Origin: Desulfitobacterium dehalogenans ATCC 51507
GTDB taxonomy: Bacteria > Bacillota > Desulfitobacteriia > Desulfitobacteriales > Desulfitobacteriaceae
Assembly: GCF_000243155.2 (NCBI RefSeq)
Contig: NC_018017.1
Coordinates: 1,302,001-1,366,000 of the forward strand
Direction of reading: 5' to 3'
DNA: 64,000 bases
Position 1 is the stretch's first letter; every line of letters starts with the position of its first letter. A program made the translations under genes and the position numbers. Below are positions 8,555 through 14,973 of the stretch, one piece after another. The notes under the pieces are model-generated. The model did no database searches. It saw nothing but the letters and a program-made list of their open reading frames with translations, and was not told where the DNA came from.

Positions 8555-8734
8555 ATGAGTATCAATTCAACCAATACAAAACAGCCATGGAAGAGAAGCT
8601 TTTTTACGATAACTATCGGTCAAACAATTTCTATAGTTGGAAGTTCAGCGGTACAGTTTACGTTTTATCTAACAGGTATCGCGTTTTTTATCATTACAAG
8701 CATTAGCCTTCTTTTGGTTGTGAGGTGCTCATAA
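8555..8734 (+). pseudogene. MFS transporter with a large internal deletion
   Basis: 59 aa. The first about 37 residues (WKRSFFTITIGQTISIVGSSAVQF) match the start of macrolide-efflux-like MFS transporters, which normally have about 400 residues and 12 helices. From about residue 38 the text (LTGIAFFIITSISLLLVV) resembles the last helix and tail of the same family, and then stops. The simplest reading is an in-frame loss of nearly all the middle. The ATG has a GGAGATG ribosome site. An inverted ATACC/GGTAT pair lies at 8515-8531, about 25 bases before it. Confidence 0.6.
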
Positions 8735-8830
8735 AGCCTTTCCTACAAACACTTTCATAATCTCCGGCTCAAACTGGGTCAATGACGCTACAGCTCCGCT
8801 ATGGCTTCCACTTTAGTCTTTGTCTTCTCC
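8729..8830 (-). pseudogene. C-terminal remnant of an HD-GYP-type phosphohydrolase
   Basis: On the minus strand one frame ends SLTQFEPEIMKVFVGKAL followed by a stop (8729-8731). This closely matches the GTQFDPEIVKVF ending of HD-GYP c-di-GMP phosphodiesterase domains. Just upstream, in another frame, TKVEAIAEL matches the preceding helix (EEAIAEL), broken by a stop and frame change. No start or HD motif remains, so this is a decayed gene end. The 220 bases between the MFS remnant and the gene at 8956 hold nothing else that I recognise. Confidence 0.45.
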
Positions 8831-8955
8831 CGGTCCTAATACCGTTTTATGAGTAAGATATACGTTAGAAATAAAATAAAGGTTTGGAAATGTGCTCAAT
8901 AAAATGTTACACTTATTAGATAATCAATCAGGAGATATTGAGGAGAAGTGCGGAT

Positions 8956-9624
8956 ATGAATTTGTGGAAAAGGCTTGTGTATTTATTTTTAGGCACTTTT
9001 TTACTATCCTTCGGAATTGTTATGACCATGAAAGCCAATTTAGGTTATGCCCCCTGGGATGTGTTCCATCGGGGGACTGCCGATACTGTCGGCATCACAA
9101 TTGGAAATGTTTCTATAGTGGCCAGTTTGGTGATCTCTATCATAGTCGTTTTGCTTGGAGAGAAGTTGGGTATTGGCACTATCTTTAATATATTTGCTAT
9201 CGGAATTTATATTGACTTACTGTTACCCTTAAAACTAATCCCTGAGATGCAGAGTTTTATTCCAGGGATGATTATGCTCATCCTTGGATTATTCCTTTGC
9301 GCCTTTAGCTCCTATCTCTATATTGCCTCTGGTTTTGGAGCAGGCCCAAGGGATAGTCTAATGGTGGCTTTAGAGAGAAAGACTAAATTATCGATAGGGC
9401 TTTGCCGTGGGATTATTGAAGTAACGGTATGTTTGATCGGCTGGATTTTGGGCGGACCCGTAGGAATTGGTACAGTTATTTCTGCATTTGGAATAGGGAT
9501 CTGCGTACAAACGGTCTTTGCTTGGGTGAAATTTGATGCGACTTCGGTCAAACATGAGACCATTGATGAGACCGTTAAGAATCTGAAGGGGTTTTATAAG
9601 AAATCCGTTGGAGAAGATGCCTAA
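8956..9624 (+). CDS. YczE/YitT-like integral membrane protein
   Basis: 222 aa from the ATG at 8956 with GAGGAGAAG 9 bases upstream. Five or six membrane helices. The motifs GYAPWDVFHRGTADTVGITIGNVSIVASLVI and ASGFGAGPRDSLMVALERKT are those of the YczE/YyaS family of Firmicutes, whose biochemical role is unknown (B. subtilis yczE lies by the sfp/surfactin locus). Its stop overlaps the convergent gene at 9621 by 4 bases. Confidence 0.85.
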   Translation: MNLWKRLVYLFLGTFLLSFGIVMTMKANLGYAPWDVFHRGTADTVGITIGNVSIVASLVISIIVVLLGEKLGIGTIFNIFAIGIYIDLLLPLKLIPEMQSFIPGMIMLILGLFLCAFSSYLYIASGFGAGPRDSLMVALERKTKLSIGLCRGIIEVTVCLIGWILGGPVGIGTVISAFGIGICVQTVFAWVKFDATSVKHETIDETVKNLKGFYKKSVGEDA

Positions 9625-10766
9625 AGCATCTGCTTTAAAGCTTGTTCTAAATCTCCAATGAGATCCTCGGCGGCTTCGATACCTAGGGATAACCGGAGAA
9701 GACAATCGTCCACCCCAAGCCTTGCCCTTACTTCGTGAGGAATATCAGCATGGGTTTGGGTAGCGGGATAAGTGATTAGAGATTCTACACCACCAAGGCT
9801 CTCTGCATAGGAAATAATCTTGAGAGATTTTAATATTTCGGGGATTAAGCTGGGACTTTTTACTCGGAAAGATAGCATAGCACCAAAGCCTCGGGCTTGT
9901 TCAAGCTGAGTTGCATATCCGGGATGATGCTCAAGTCCGGGATAATAGACCTCGGTGACAAGGGGATGCATCTCCAGCCATTGTGCAATCTGGAGGGCAT
10001 TTTCTTCTTGTGCTCTCATGCGCAGGGCCAAGGTTTTCAAACCCCGGATAATTAGCCAGGAATCTTGGGGGCCTAATGTAGCGCCGAGAGAGTTCTGCAA
10101 ACGTCCAAAGCGAGCTGCAAGCTCTTCTCCTTGAACCACTACGAGGCCCGCCACGACATCATTATGACCACCGAGATATTTGGTGCCACTATGAATAACA
10201 ATGTCTGCACCCAGGTTCAGTGGTTTTTGCAAATAGGGTGTAAGAAAAGTATTGTCCACTATATTTAAGAGACCGTGCATCTGGCACAAGGAAGCGATCC
10301 CCTTAAGGTCGGCAACCTTCATTAGAGGGTTGGTCGGTGTTTCGGTGAAGATGGCTTTTGTGTCGGGGCGGATCTCTTTTTCTATGGCCCTGAGATTGCT
10401 GGAATCCACAAAGGTCACTTGAAGACCAAAGCGGTTGAAGACTTCCTTAAGGATGCGATAGGTTCCCCCATAAAGATCTTCTGTAACAAGGAGATGATCT
10501 CCTTGAGAAAATAAGGAGAGAATAGTGGTGATGGCGCCCATGCCTGAAGAAAAAGCAAACCCTTTGGTACCTTCTTCTATGCTTGCCATAGCGTCTTCCA
10601 GAATTTGGCGGGTAGGGTTGCCGGTTCGTGAGTAATCAAAGCCTGTGCTTTCACCGAAGCCAGGGTGAGCAAAGGTGGATGAATGGTAAATTGGAAAGCT
10701 AATCGCTCCATTGGGATCTCGGCGGTTGCCGATCTGAGCCAGTTCGGTTAAAATATTCATTCTCAT
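9621..10766 (-). CDS. Cys/Met-metabolism PLP enzyme (cystathionine gamma-synthase/lyase family)
   Basis: 381 aa. Fold-type I PLP enzyme; the PLP lysine lies in VIHSGTKYLGGHNDVVAG near residue 195, the aromatic stacking and phosphate motifs are YSRTGNPTRQILEDAMASIE and FSSGMGAITTI, and DNTFLTPYLQKPL holds the PLP Asp. Family members act as cystathionine gamma-synthase, cystathionine lyase, methionine gamma-lyase or O-acylhomoserine sulfhydrylase, and sequence alone does not separate them here. The SAM-I riboswitch in its leader points to a methionine-synthesis role (gamma-synthase or beta-lyase) rather than catabolism. Confidence 0.9.
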   Translation of the reverse strand: MRMNILTELAQIGNRRDPNGAISFPIYHSSTFAHPGFGESTGFDYSRTGNPTRQILEDAMASIEEGTKGFAFSSGMGAITTILSLFSQGDHLLVTEDLYGGTYRILKEVFNRFGLQVTFVDSSNLRAIEKEIRPDTKAIFTETPTNPLMKVADLKGIASLCQMHGLLNIVDNTFLTPYLQKPLNLGADIVIHSGTKYLGGHNDVVAGLVVVQGEELAARFGRLQNSLGATLGPQDSWLIIRGLKTLALRMRAQEENALQIAQWLEMHPLVTEVYYPGLEHHPGYATQLEQARGFGAMLSFRVKSPSLIPEILKSLKIISYAESLGGVESLITYPATQTHADIPHEVRARLGVDDCLLRLSLGIEAAEDLIGDLEQALKQML

Positions 10767-10814
10767 TCCTCCTCTTTAGACACTTGAGCAATCAATAAAG
10801 TTGTTGTGCGTAAA

Positions 10815-10838
10815 CAAAAACGACCTCGAAAGAGGTCG
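10815..10838 (-). terminator. Riboswitch expression-platform terminator
   Basis: A 7-bp GC-rich stem (10821-10827 with 10832-10838) with a GAAA-type loop and a U tract on the minus strand (10815-10820). It sits between the SAM-I aptamer and the PLP enzyme gene and would stop transcription when SAM is bound. Confidence 0.88.
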
Positions 10839-10854
10839 TGAATTGTTTCCACGT

Positions 10855-10954
10855 CCTCTTATCTTCGAACCTAATAGTTCTCTGGATTTAGCACCTCACA
10901 TATGCAGGTTGCCGGGCTTCATTGGGCCAGTCCCTCCGCCACTCTCGATAAGAG
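10855..10954 (-). promoter_or_regulatory. SAM-I (S-box) riboswitch
   Basis: Minus-strand leader with the conserved S-box core: GAGGGACTGGCCC, the GCCCGGCAACC segment, then GTGCTAAATCC. P1 is closed by CTCTTATC (10947-10954) and GATAAGAGG (10856-10864). It regulates the PLP enzyme gene at 10766, turning it off when S-adenosylmethionine is abundant. A plausible promoter upstream on the minus strand is TTGCAA/TAGTAT, roughly 11013-11036. Confidence 0.96.
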
Positions 10955-11224
10955 CTTTGACATAAGTCCATATTTAATTCGTTTTAGCTTAATAAGATAT
11001 TTAGATAATACTATACTATTCCTATGGGCTTTGCAAGTGAATTTTTCGTGTTCTAGTGTACTTCGTTCTGAAAAGAGGAAAATCCTAGCTTTTTGAGAAT
11101 ATCTTAGTTAAGCGGAGCTAAAATTCAGTTCCATGTGTGCAAGCATTAGAGAGTACCCTAACCGAGAGAAAATTCATGACTGTGTAAAGGAGTAAGGTAT
11201 GAAAAAGAGGGGAGAGTCATAACA
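10955..11224. other. Intergenic region, no gene seen
   Basis: Holds the minus-strand promoter area of the riboswitch transcript and the leader of the gene at 11225. A seven-codon open frame (11199-11222, MKKRGES) with its own AAAGGAG site ends two bases before that gene. Nothing else stands out. Confidence 0.5.
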
Positions 11225-11575
11225 ATGGAGGCAATCCTTGTATATCCAATATTACTTTTCATTATTATCTTTCTTGCTGTAAGGCTGGCTATACAGCCAT
11301 TGATCCAAAGCTCCAATGATGTTGCGGTTAATGAGGAAGGTGAGTTAAGCCTGGTCAGGTTGCGGGATATCGGGGTGCTGGATAATAATGAATTAGAAGA
11401 GGTTATACAGTTTTACAATCATAAGAAAGTTTCAAGTAAAAAGATGAAAGAATTAGAACGCTATACGAAAGTGCTTTCGGAATTAGTCGGGCAAGGAATC
11501 TTGACTCAAGAGGAGTATTCTGAAAGAATGGAGAGGCTGAGAAACTACTATGTTAGCGATAATTCTAAAGAATAG
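11225..11575 (+). CDS. Membrane-anchored small protein with SHOCT-like C-terminus
   Basis: 116 aa. N-terminal membrane helix (about 4-24, ILVYPILLFIIIFLAVRLAI), an acidic linker, then a helical C-terminus. ERYTKVLSELVGQGILTQEEYSERMERLRNYY resembles the short SHOCT motif (leader helix, glycine turn, second helix after I-T-x-E-E), which is often found at protein ends. The function is unknown. It precedes larE by 51 bases, but the functions show no link. Confidence 0.65.
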   Translation: MEAILVYPILLFIIIFLAVRLAIQPLIQSSNDVAVNEEGELSLVRLRDIGVLDNNELEEVIQFYNHKKVSSKKMKELERYTKVLSELVGQGILTQEEYSERMERLRNYYVSDNSKE

Positions 11576-11626
11576 ATCGATTAAAGCGTGAAATTTAATT
11601 AAGTTTGAGTAATCTGGAGGTAAATC

Positions 11627-12430
11627 ATGCAAGCAAAGCTGAATCACTTAAAGCAAATCATTAAGGAAATGGAATCAGTTGTGGTAGCTTTTTCGGGTGG
11701 GGTGGACAGCACCTTTCTCTTAAAAGTAGTTCATGAAACTTTAGGGGATCATTGTCTTGCTGTCATCGGTGCTTCGGAAACGATGCCTTCTGCTGATTAT
11801 AACAATGCTTTGCAGCAGGTTAAAGAGTTTGGGGCAAAGTTTTTAGTAATTAAAACTGAAGAAATGGACAAGGAGGAGTTTGTAAAGAACCCTCAGAACC
11901 GTTGTTTTCATTGCAAAAATGAGCTGTTTACAAAGCTTTTGAGCATTGCCCAAGAGAAGAAGATTAATTGGGTTCTTGATGGGAGTAATGCTGATGATCT
12001 AAAAGATTACCGTCCTGGCATGCAAGCAGCGAGAGCCTTGGGGGTAAGGAGTCCGTTACAAGAAGCGGGCTTGAGCAAAGAAGAGATTCGTCAATTTTCC
12101 AAGAAGATGGGACTTTCAACTTGGGATAAGCCCTCCAGTCCTTGTCTATCTTCTCGTTTTCCCTACGGAGAGGAGATCACGATCGAAAAGCTTCGGCGCG
12201 TAGAGAAAGCGGAAACTTTACTTAAAGAACTAGGATTTAAAAATTTAAGAGTGCGTTATCACCAGGATGTGGCCCGATTGGAAATTCCTAAAGAAGATTT
12301 TTTGAAACTTATGGAACTGGACCTCGATACTATCGTCAAGCCCCTCAAGGAATTAGGGTTTACCTATGTTACTCTGGATTTAGAGGGTTTTCGAAGCGGC
12401 AGTCTAAACGAAGGAATACCAATTCTGTAG
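11627..12430 (+). CDS. larE: LarE-type ATP-dependent sacrificial sulfur transferase
   Basis: 267 aa. PP-loop ATPase (VVVAFSGGVDSTFLLKVV near 19-36) of the LarE family, which adenylylates the pyridinium dinucleotide P2CMN and donates sulfur for the nickel-pincer cofactor of lactate racemase and relatives. RCFHCKNELF and the conserved KPSSPCLSSRFPYG are present; the Cys there is at the position of the sacrificial cysteine, so this should be the single-Cys donor type. No larA, larB or larC lies in the window, so the partner enzyme is elsewhere. A GGAGG site precedes the ATG. Confidence 0.9.
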   Translation: MQAKLNHLKQIIKEMESVVVAFSGGVDSTFLLKVVHETLGDHCLAVIGASETMPSADYNNALQQVKEFGAKFLVIKTEEMDKEEFVKNPQNRCFHCKNELFTKLLSIAQEKKINWVLDGSNADDLKDYRPGMQAARALGVRSPLQEAGLSKEEIRQFSKKMGLSTWDKPSSPCLSSRFPYGEEITIEKLRRVEKAETLLKELGFKNLRVRYHQDVARLEIPKEDFLKLMELDLDTIVKPLKELGFTYVTLDLEGFRSGSLNEGIPIL

Positions 12431-12492
12431 CATTACTTCATAGTTCTACAGTGAAGGGATCACATTGTTCTGTAATATATCACTCTGCTCTA

Positions 12493-12522
12493 TTGACATT
12501 ACTTTGTTTACTGTCATATAAT
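12493..12522 (+). promoter_or_regulatory. SigA promoter of the hom transcript
   Basis: TTGACA (12493-12498), an 18-bp spacer and TATAAT (12517-12522). Transcription would start near 12529, just before the SAM-I aptamer. Confidence 0.88.
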
Positions 12523-12539
12523 AATGAAAAATTGAATAC

Positions 12540-12642
12540 TTCTCATCCAGAGTGGCGGAGGGACTGGCCCGATGAAACCCGGCAACCGGCCTATGTGGCA
12601 GTGGTGCTAATTCCAGCAGGATTATTCCTGGAAGATGAGCAA
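12540..12642 (+). promoter_or_regulatory. SAM-I (S-box) riboswitch upstream of hom
   Basis: Same conserved core as the minus-strand copy: GAGGGACTGGCCCGATGAA, CCCGGCAACC and GTGGTGCTAATTCC. P1 is formed by CTCATC (12542-12547) and GATGAG (12634-12639). With its terminator it would shut off homoserine dehydrogenase when SAM is high. Confidence 0.96.
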
Positions 12643-12656
12643 AAATATAAGACATA

Positions 12657-12690
12657 AGCTCTTCCTGGAATATGGAAGGGCTTTTTATTT
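12657..12690 (+). terminator. Riboswitch terminator before hom
   Basis: A 9-bp stem with one G-U pair (12657-12665 with 12674-12682) and the T-rich run TTTTATTT. It is the expression platform of the upstream SAM-I aptamer. Confidence 0.9.
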
Positions 12691-12748
12691 GCTCTAGTTA
12701 TAACATTGCAGGCACCGTCAAGGACCGACGAAGAGGAGGAATAGAGAG

Positions 12749-13777
12749 ATGAAGGAAAATACAGTGAGTATTGGTCTATTAGGATGTGGGAACGTGGGCC
12801 AAGGGGTGGTAAAAGGAATACTACTCCATTCAAACAAAATTCTTCGCAAACTGGGGATCACACTGGTCGTAAGCAAGGCCCTTGTTCAAGATATAAGTAA
12901 AGAGCGAGCAATTGAGGGGGTTATTCTAACACAGAAACCTCAAGATATTCTCGATGACCCGGAGATTGAAGTAGTAGTGGAAGTTATGGGAGGTGAACAT
13001 CCCACCTATTCTTATATCAAAGAGGCGCTAGATAAAGGAAAGCATGTAGTGACAGCCAATAAGCTATTACTGGCTCTTCATGGCGCGGAATTACAAGAAA
13101 TAGCCCAGCGTAAAGGAATCTGCTTGCTTTATGAAGGGAGCGTCTTGGGAGGGATTCCGATTCTTAGAACCATTCAATATGGGCTAGCCGGAGACCAGGT
13201 GAAAAAAATTTGTGGAATTTTAAATGGGACCACTAATTATATTCTGACTCAAATGGTGGAGTCAGAGAAAGGCTATGAGGAGGCTTTGCAAGAAGCGCAA
13301 GAGGCTGGTTATGCGGAAAGTGATCCGACCATGGATGTAACTGGTTTAGATGCGGCGTGTAAACTTGTTATTCTCTGTCGGGAATGCTTTGATCTGGATA
13401 TTCCTCTTGAAGAGGTGGAGATTAAAGGAATCCAAGGGCTAACCCCGGAAGAGGTCGCGGAGCAAAAAAGACAGGGACGAGTGCCTAAATTAGTTGCCGA
13501 GGCATCCATCATTGATCAGTCTTCGTCAGGACTGGAAAAAAGTCGGGAAGGAATTATTGCTAAGGTTGGTGTGCAGTGGTTATCTAGGGAAGCAATTCTA
13601 AGTCATGTCTCCGGCGTGGATAATGGCCTATCCCTGGAAACGCAGTTGGTGGGTGATCTTTTTTGGAAGGGACCTGGTGCTGGCGGATTGGCCACAGGGG
13701 GAGCGGTCTTGTCCGATATCGTTGAGATTGCAAAGAAAGTAGTTGTAGAGCGCAGCATAGGAAATGCAGCTCGTTAA
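12749..13777 (+). CDS. hom: Homoserine dehydrogenase (short form, no ACT domain)
   Basis: 342 aa. NAD(P)-binding motif GLLGCGNVGQGVVKGI at residues 9-24, then VVVEVMGGEHPTYSYIKEALDKGKHVVTANKLLL with the conserved Lys, and the catalytic-domain signature GILNGTTNYILTQM and YAESDPTMDVTGLDAACK. It reduces aspartate semialdehyde to homoserine on the way to methionine and threonine. Typical Firmicute Hom is about 430 aa with a C-terminal ACT domain for threonine feedback; here the protein ends after the catalytic domain, so allosteric control by threonine is likely missing and the SAM-I riboswitch may be the main control. Confidence 0.93.
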   Translation: MKENTVSIGLLGCGNVGQGVVKGILLHSNKILRKLGITLVVSKALVQDISKERAIEGVILTQKPQDILDDPEIEVVVEVMGGEHPTYSYIKEALDKGKHVVTANKLLLALHGAELQEIAQRKGICLLYEGSVLGGIPILRTIQYGLAGDQVKKICGILNGTTNYILTQMVESEKGYEEALQEAQEAGYAESDPTMDVTGLDAACKLVILCRECFDLDIPLEEVEIKGIQGLTPEEVAEQKRQGRVPKLVAEASIIDQSSSGLEKSREGIIAKVGVQWLSREAILSHVSGVDNGLSLETQLVGDLFWKGPGAGGLATGGAVLSDIVEIAKKVVVERSIGNAAR

Positions 13778-13797
13778 ATAAGGCAGGATCATATGAG

Positions 13798-13826
13798 CGA
13801 ACTAGTTTATGCTAGTTCGTTTTTTG
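13798..13826 (+). terminator. hom terminator
   Basis: An 8-bp stem CGAACTAG/CTAGTTCG (13798-13805, 13812-13819) followed by a seven-T run. Confidence 0.92.
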
Positions 13827-13979
13827 ATGATTTCCTTTTTATCTACACGATTCGTAGGGTGATTTGACATATCTTTGCTAAAAGAAGGAATGAGAAACAG
13901 TAATAGAGAACCTACTATAAAGACATGGTAAATAATGGTATTACTCGATTCAAGTGGAAGTAAAGTTTAGGGAGGGAGC

Positions 13980-14837
13980 ATTATCAAGAAACGAAGAATC
14001 ACTCGCGGCACCTTGTTTTTCCTAGGAGTGGTATTCTGTACCTTGTTCTTGAATTTTGGTATCTTTCCTTTAAGTGCCTTTTTTAAAGGGCCCGGTTCAG
14101 AGGAACTGACTTATTCGACAACGCTGGTCACCAATCCCGAACAAACTCCACAGCAAAGAATCCAACAGCAAAGAGCCAATTATGCCGCTTATGTTAAGAA
14201 AGTAAAGACCGCAGCAGCAGCTGGTCCAAGTGAACCTGATAGCGGAGCAGTGGAAGACGAGACTCCGAAACCAGCTATCACCGAGCAAACTGAACAGCTT
14301 TTTCGTATTAATACCAATCCCTATGTTCCTGCCTTTATTTTACAGGGGAATTATGTGGTTCATGGCAGTTCGCCAAATAAGCAATATACAGCTTATATCT
14401 ACCCAGATGAATGGGAAACCATCGGCGATATTTATATCAAAGATAGTGCGAGCAGTAGTTGGTTGCGACTGCAGCTAGACCAGAACTACCGAGTTAAAAT
14501 GTGGCATTCTTTTGCTCCAGAAGGAAGATACACTCCAAAAAAGAAGATTCACTGGCTTAATGATAACGAGTTTATCATTATAGTCGGCTTTGCTCATGGT
14601 ATAGTTTCTAAGGGTGGTGAGCTGGTTAAGGTTACTAGAGCTACCGGTAAGGCGGAGATTCTTTACCCCGCCTATCAAAAACTTAATCAAGAGGTTGTAG
14701 ATTTTGAACAAGTGGGAGATGATCTAGTTCTTTATATTAATCTCATGGATGTTAATGGATTTTGTATAGAGAAGGGAGAAATCCGTGTTCCCCTGAAAGA
14801 CATTGATACTTTATCACAACGAGACATTGTTTCTTAA
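13980..14837 (+). CDS. Secreted or membrane-anchored protein of unknown function with a non-canonical start
   Basis: About 285 aa. A signal anchor starts with a KKRRITR basic cluster followed by LFFLGVVFCTLFLNFGIFPLSAFF. The first standard start codon (TTG 14013) lies after the basic cluster. The only possible starts that keep the cluster are ATT at 13980 or ATC at 13983, right behind a GGAGGG site (13971-13976), and a TAG stop at 13968 rules out anything further upstream. After the anchor comes a Gln/Ala-rich linker, then a domain containing WETIGDIYIKDSASSSWLRLQL and KKKIHWLNDNEFIIIVGFAHGIVSKGGELVKV, which looks like a beta-propeller-like surface protein. I do not recognise the family. Confidence 0.72.
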   Translation: MIKKRRITRGTLFFLGVVFCTLFLNFGIFPLSAFFKGPGSEELTYSTTLVTNPEQTPQQRIQQQRANYAAYVKKVKTAAAAGPSEPDSGAVEDETPKPAITEQTEQLFRINTNPYVPAFILQGNYVVHGSSPNKQYTAYIYPDEWETIGDIYIKDSASSSWLRLQLDQNYRVKMWHSFAPEGRYTPKKKIHWLNDNEFIIIVGFAHGIVSKGGELVKVTRATGKAEILYPAYQKLNQEVVDFEQVGDDLVLYINLMDVNGFCIEKGEIRVPLKDIDTLSQRDIVS

Positions 14838-14973
14838 AGCATAATAAATAAGGTCTAGTTTTTTACAAGCAGGTCCTGGCGGGCTTGCTTTGTTAGTTTC
14901 TCCATCTTTCTTTAGCTTTTTGCTAAAAGAATGGTATAATAAAAAATTGAGAACTAGCAGGAGGGATTATCCT

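Noticed and set aside
11199-11222. Seven-codon upstream frame MKKRGES before the gene at 11225
   Set aside because: It has a good ribosome site and may couple translation, but nothing beyond position supports a peptide; noted only in the intergenic entry.
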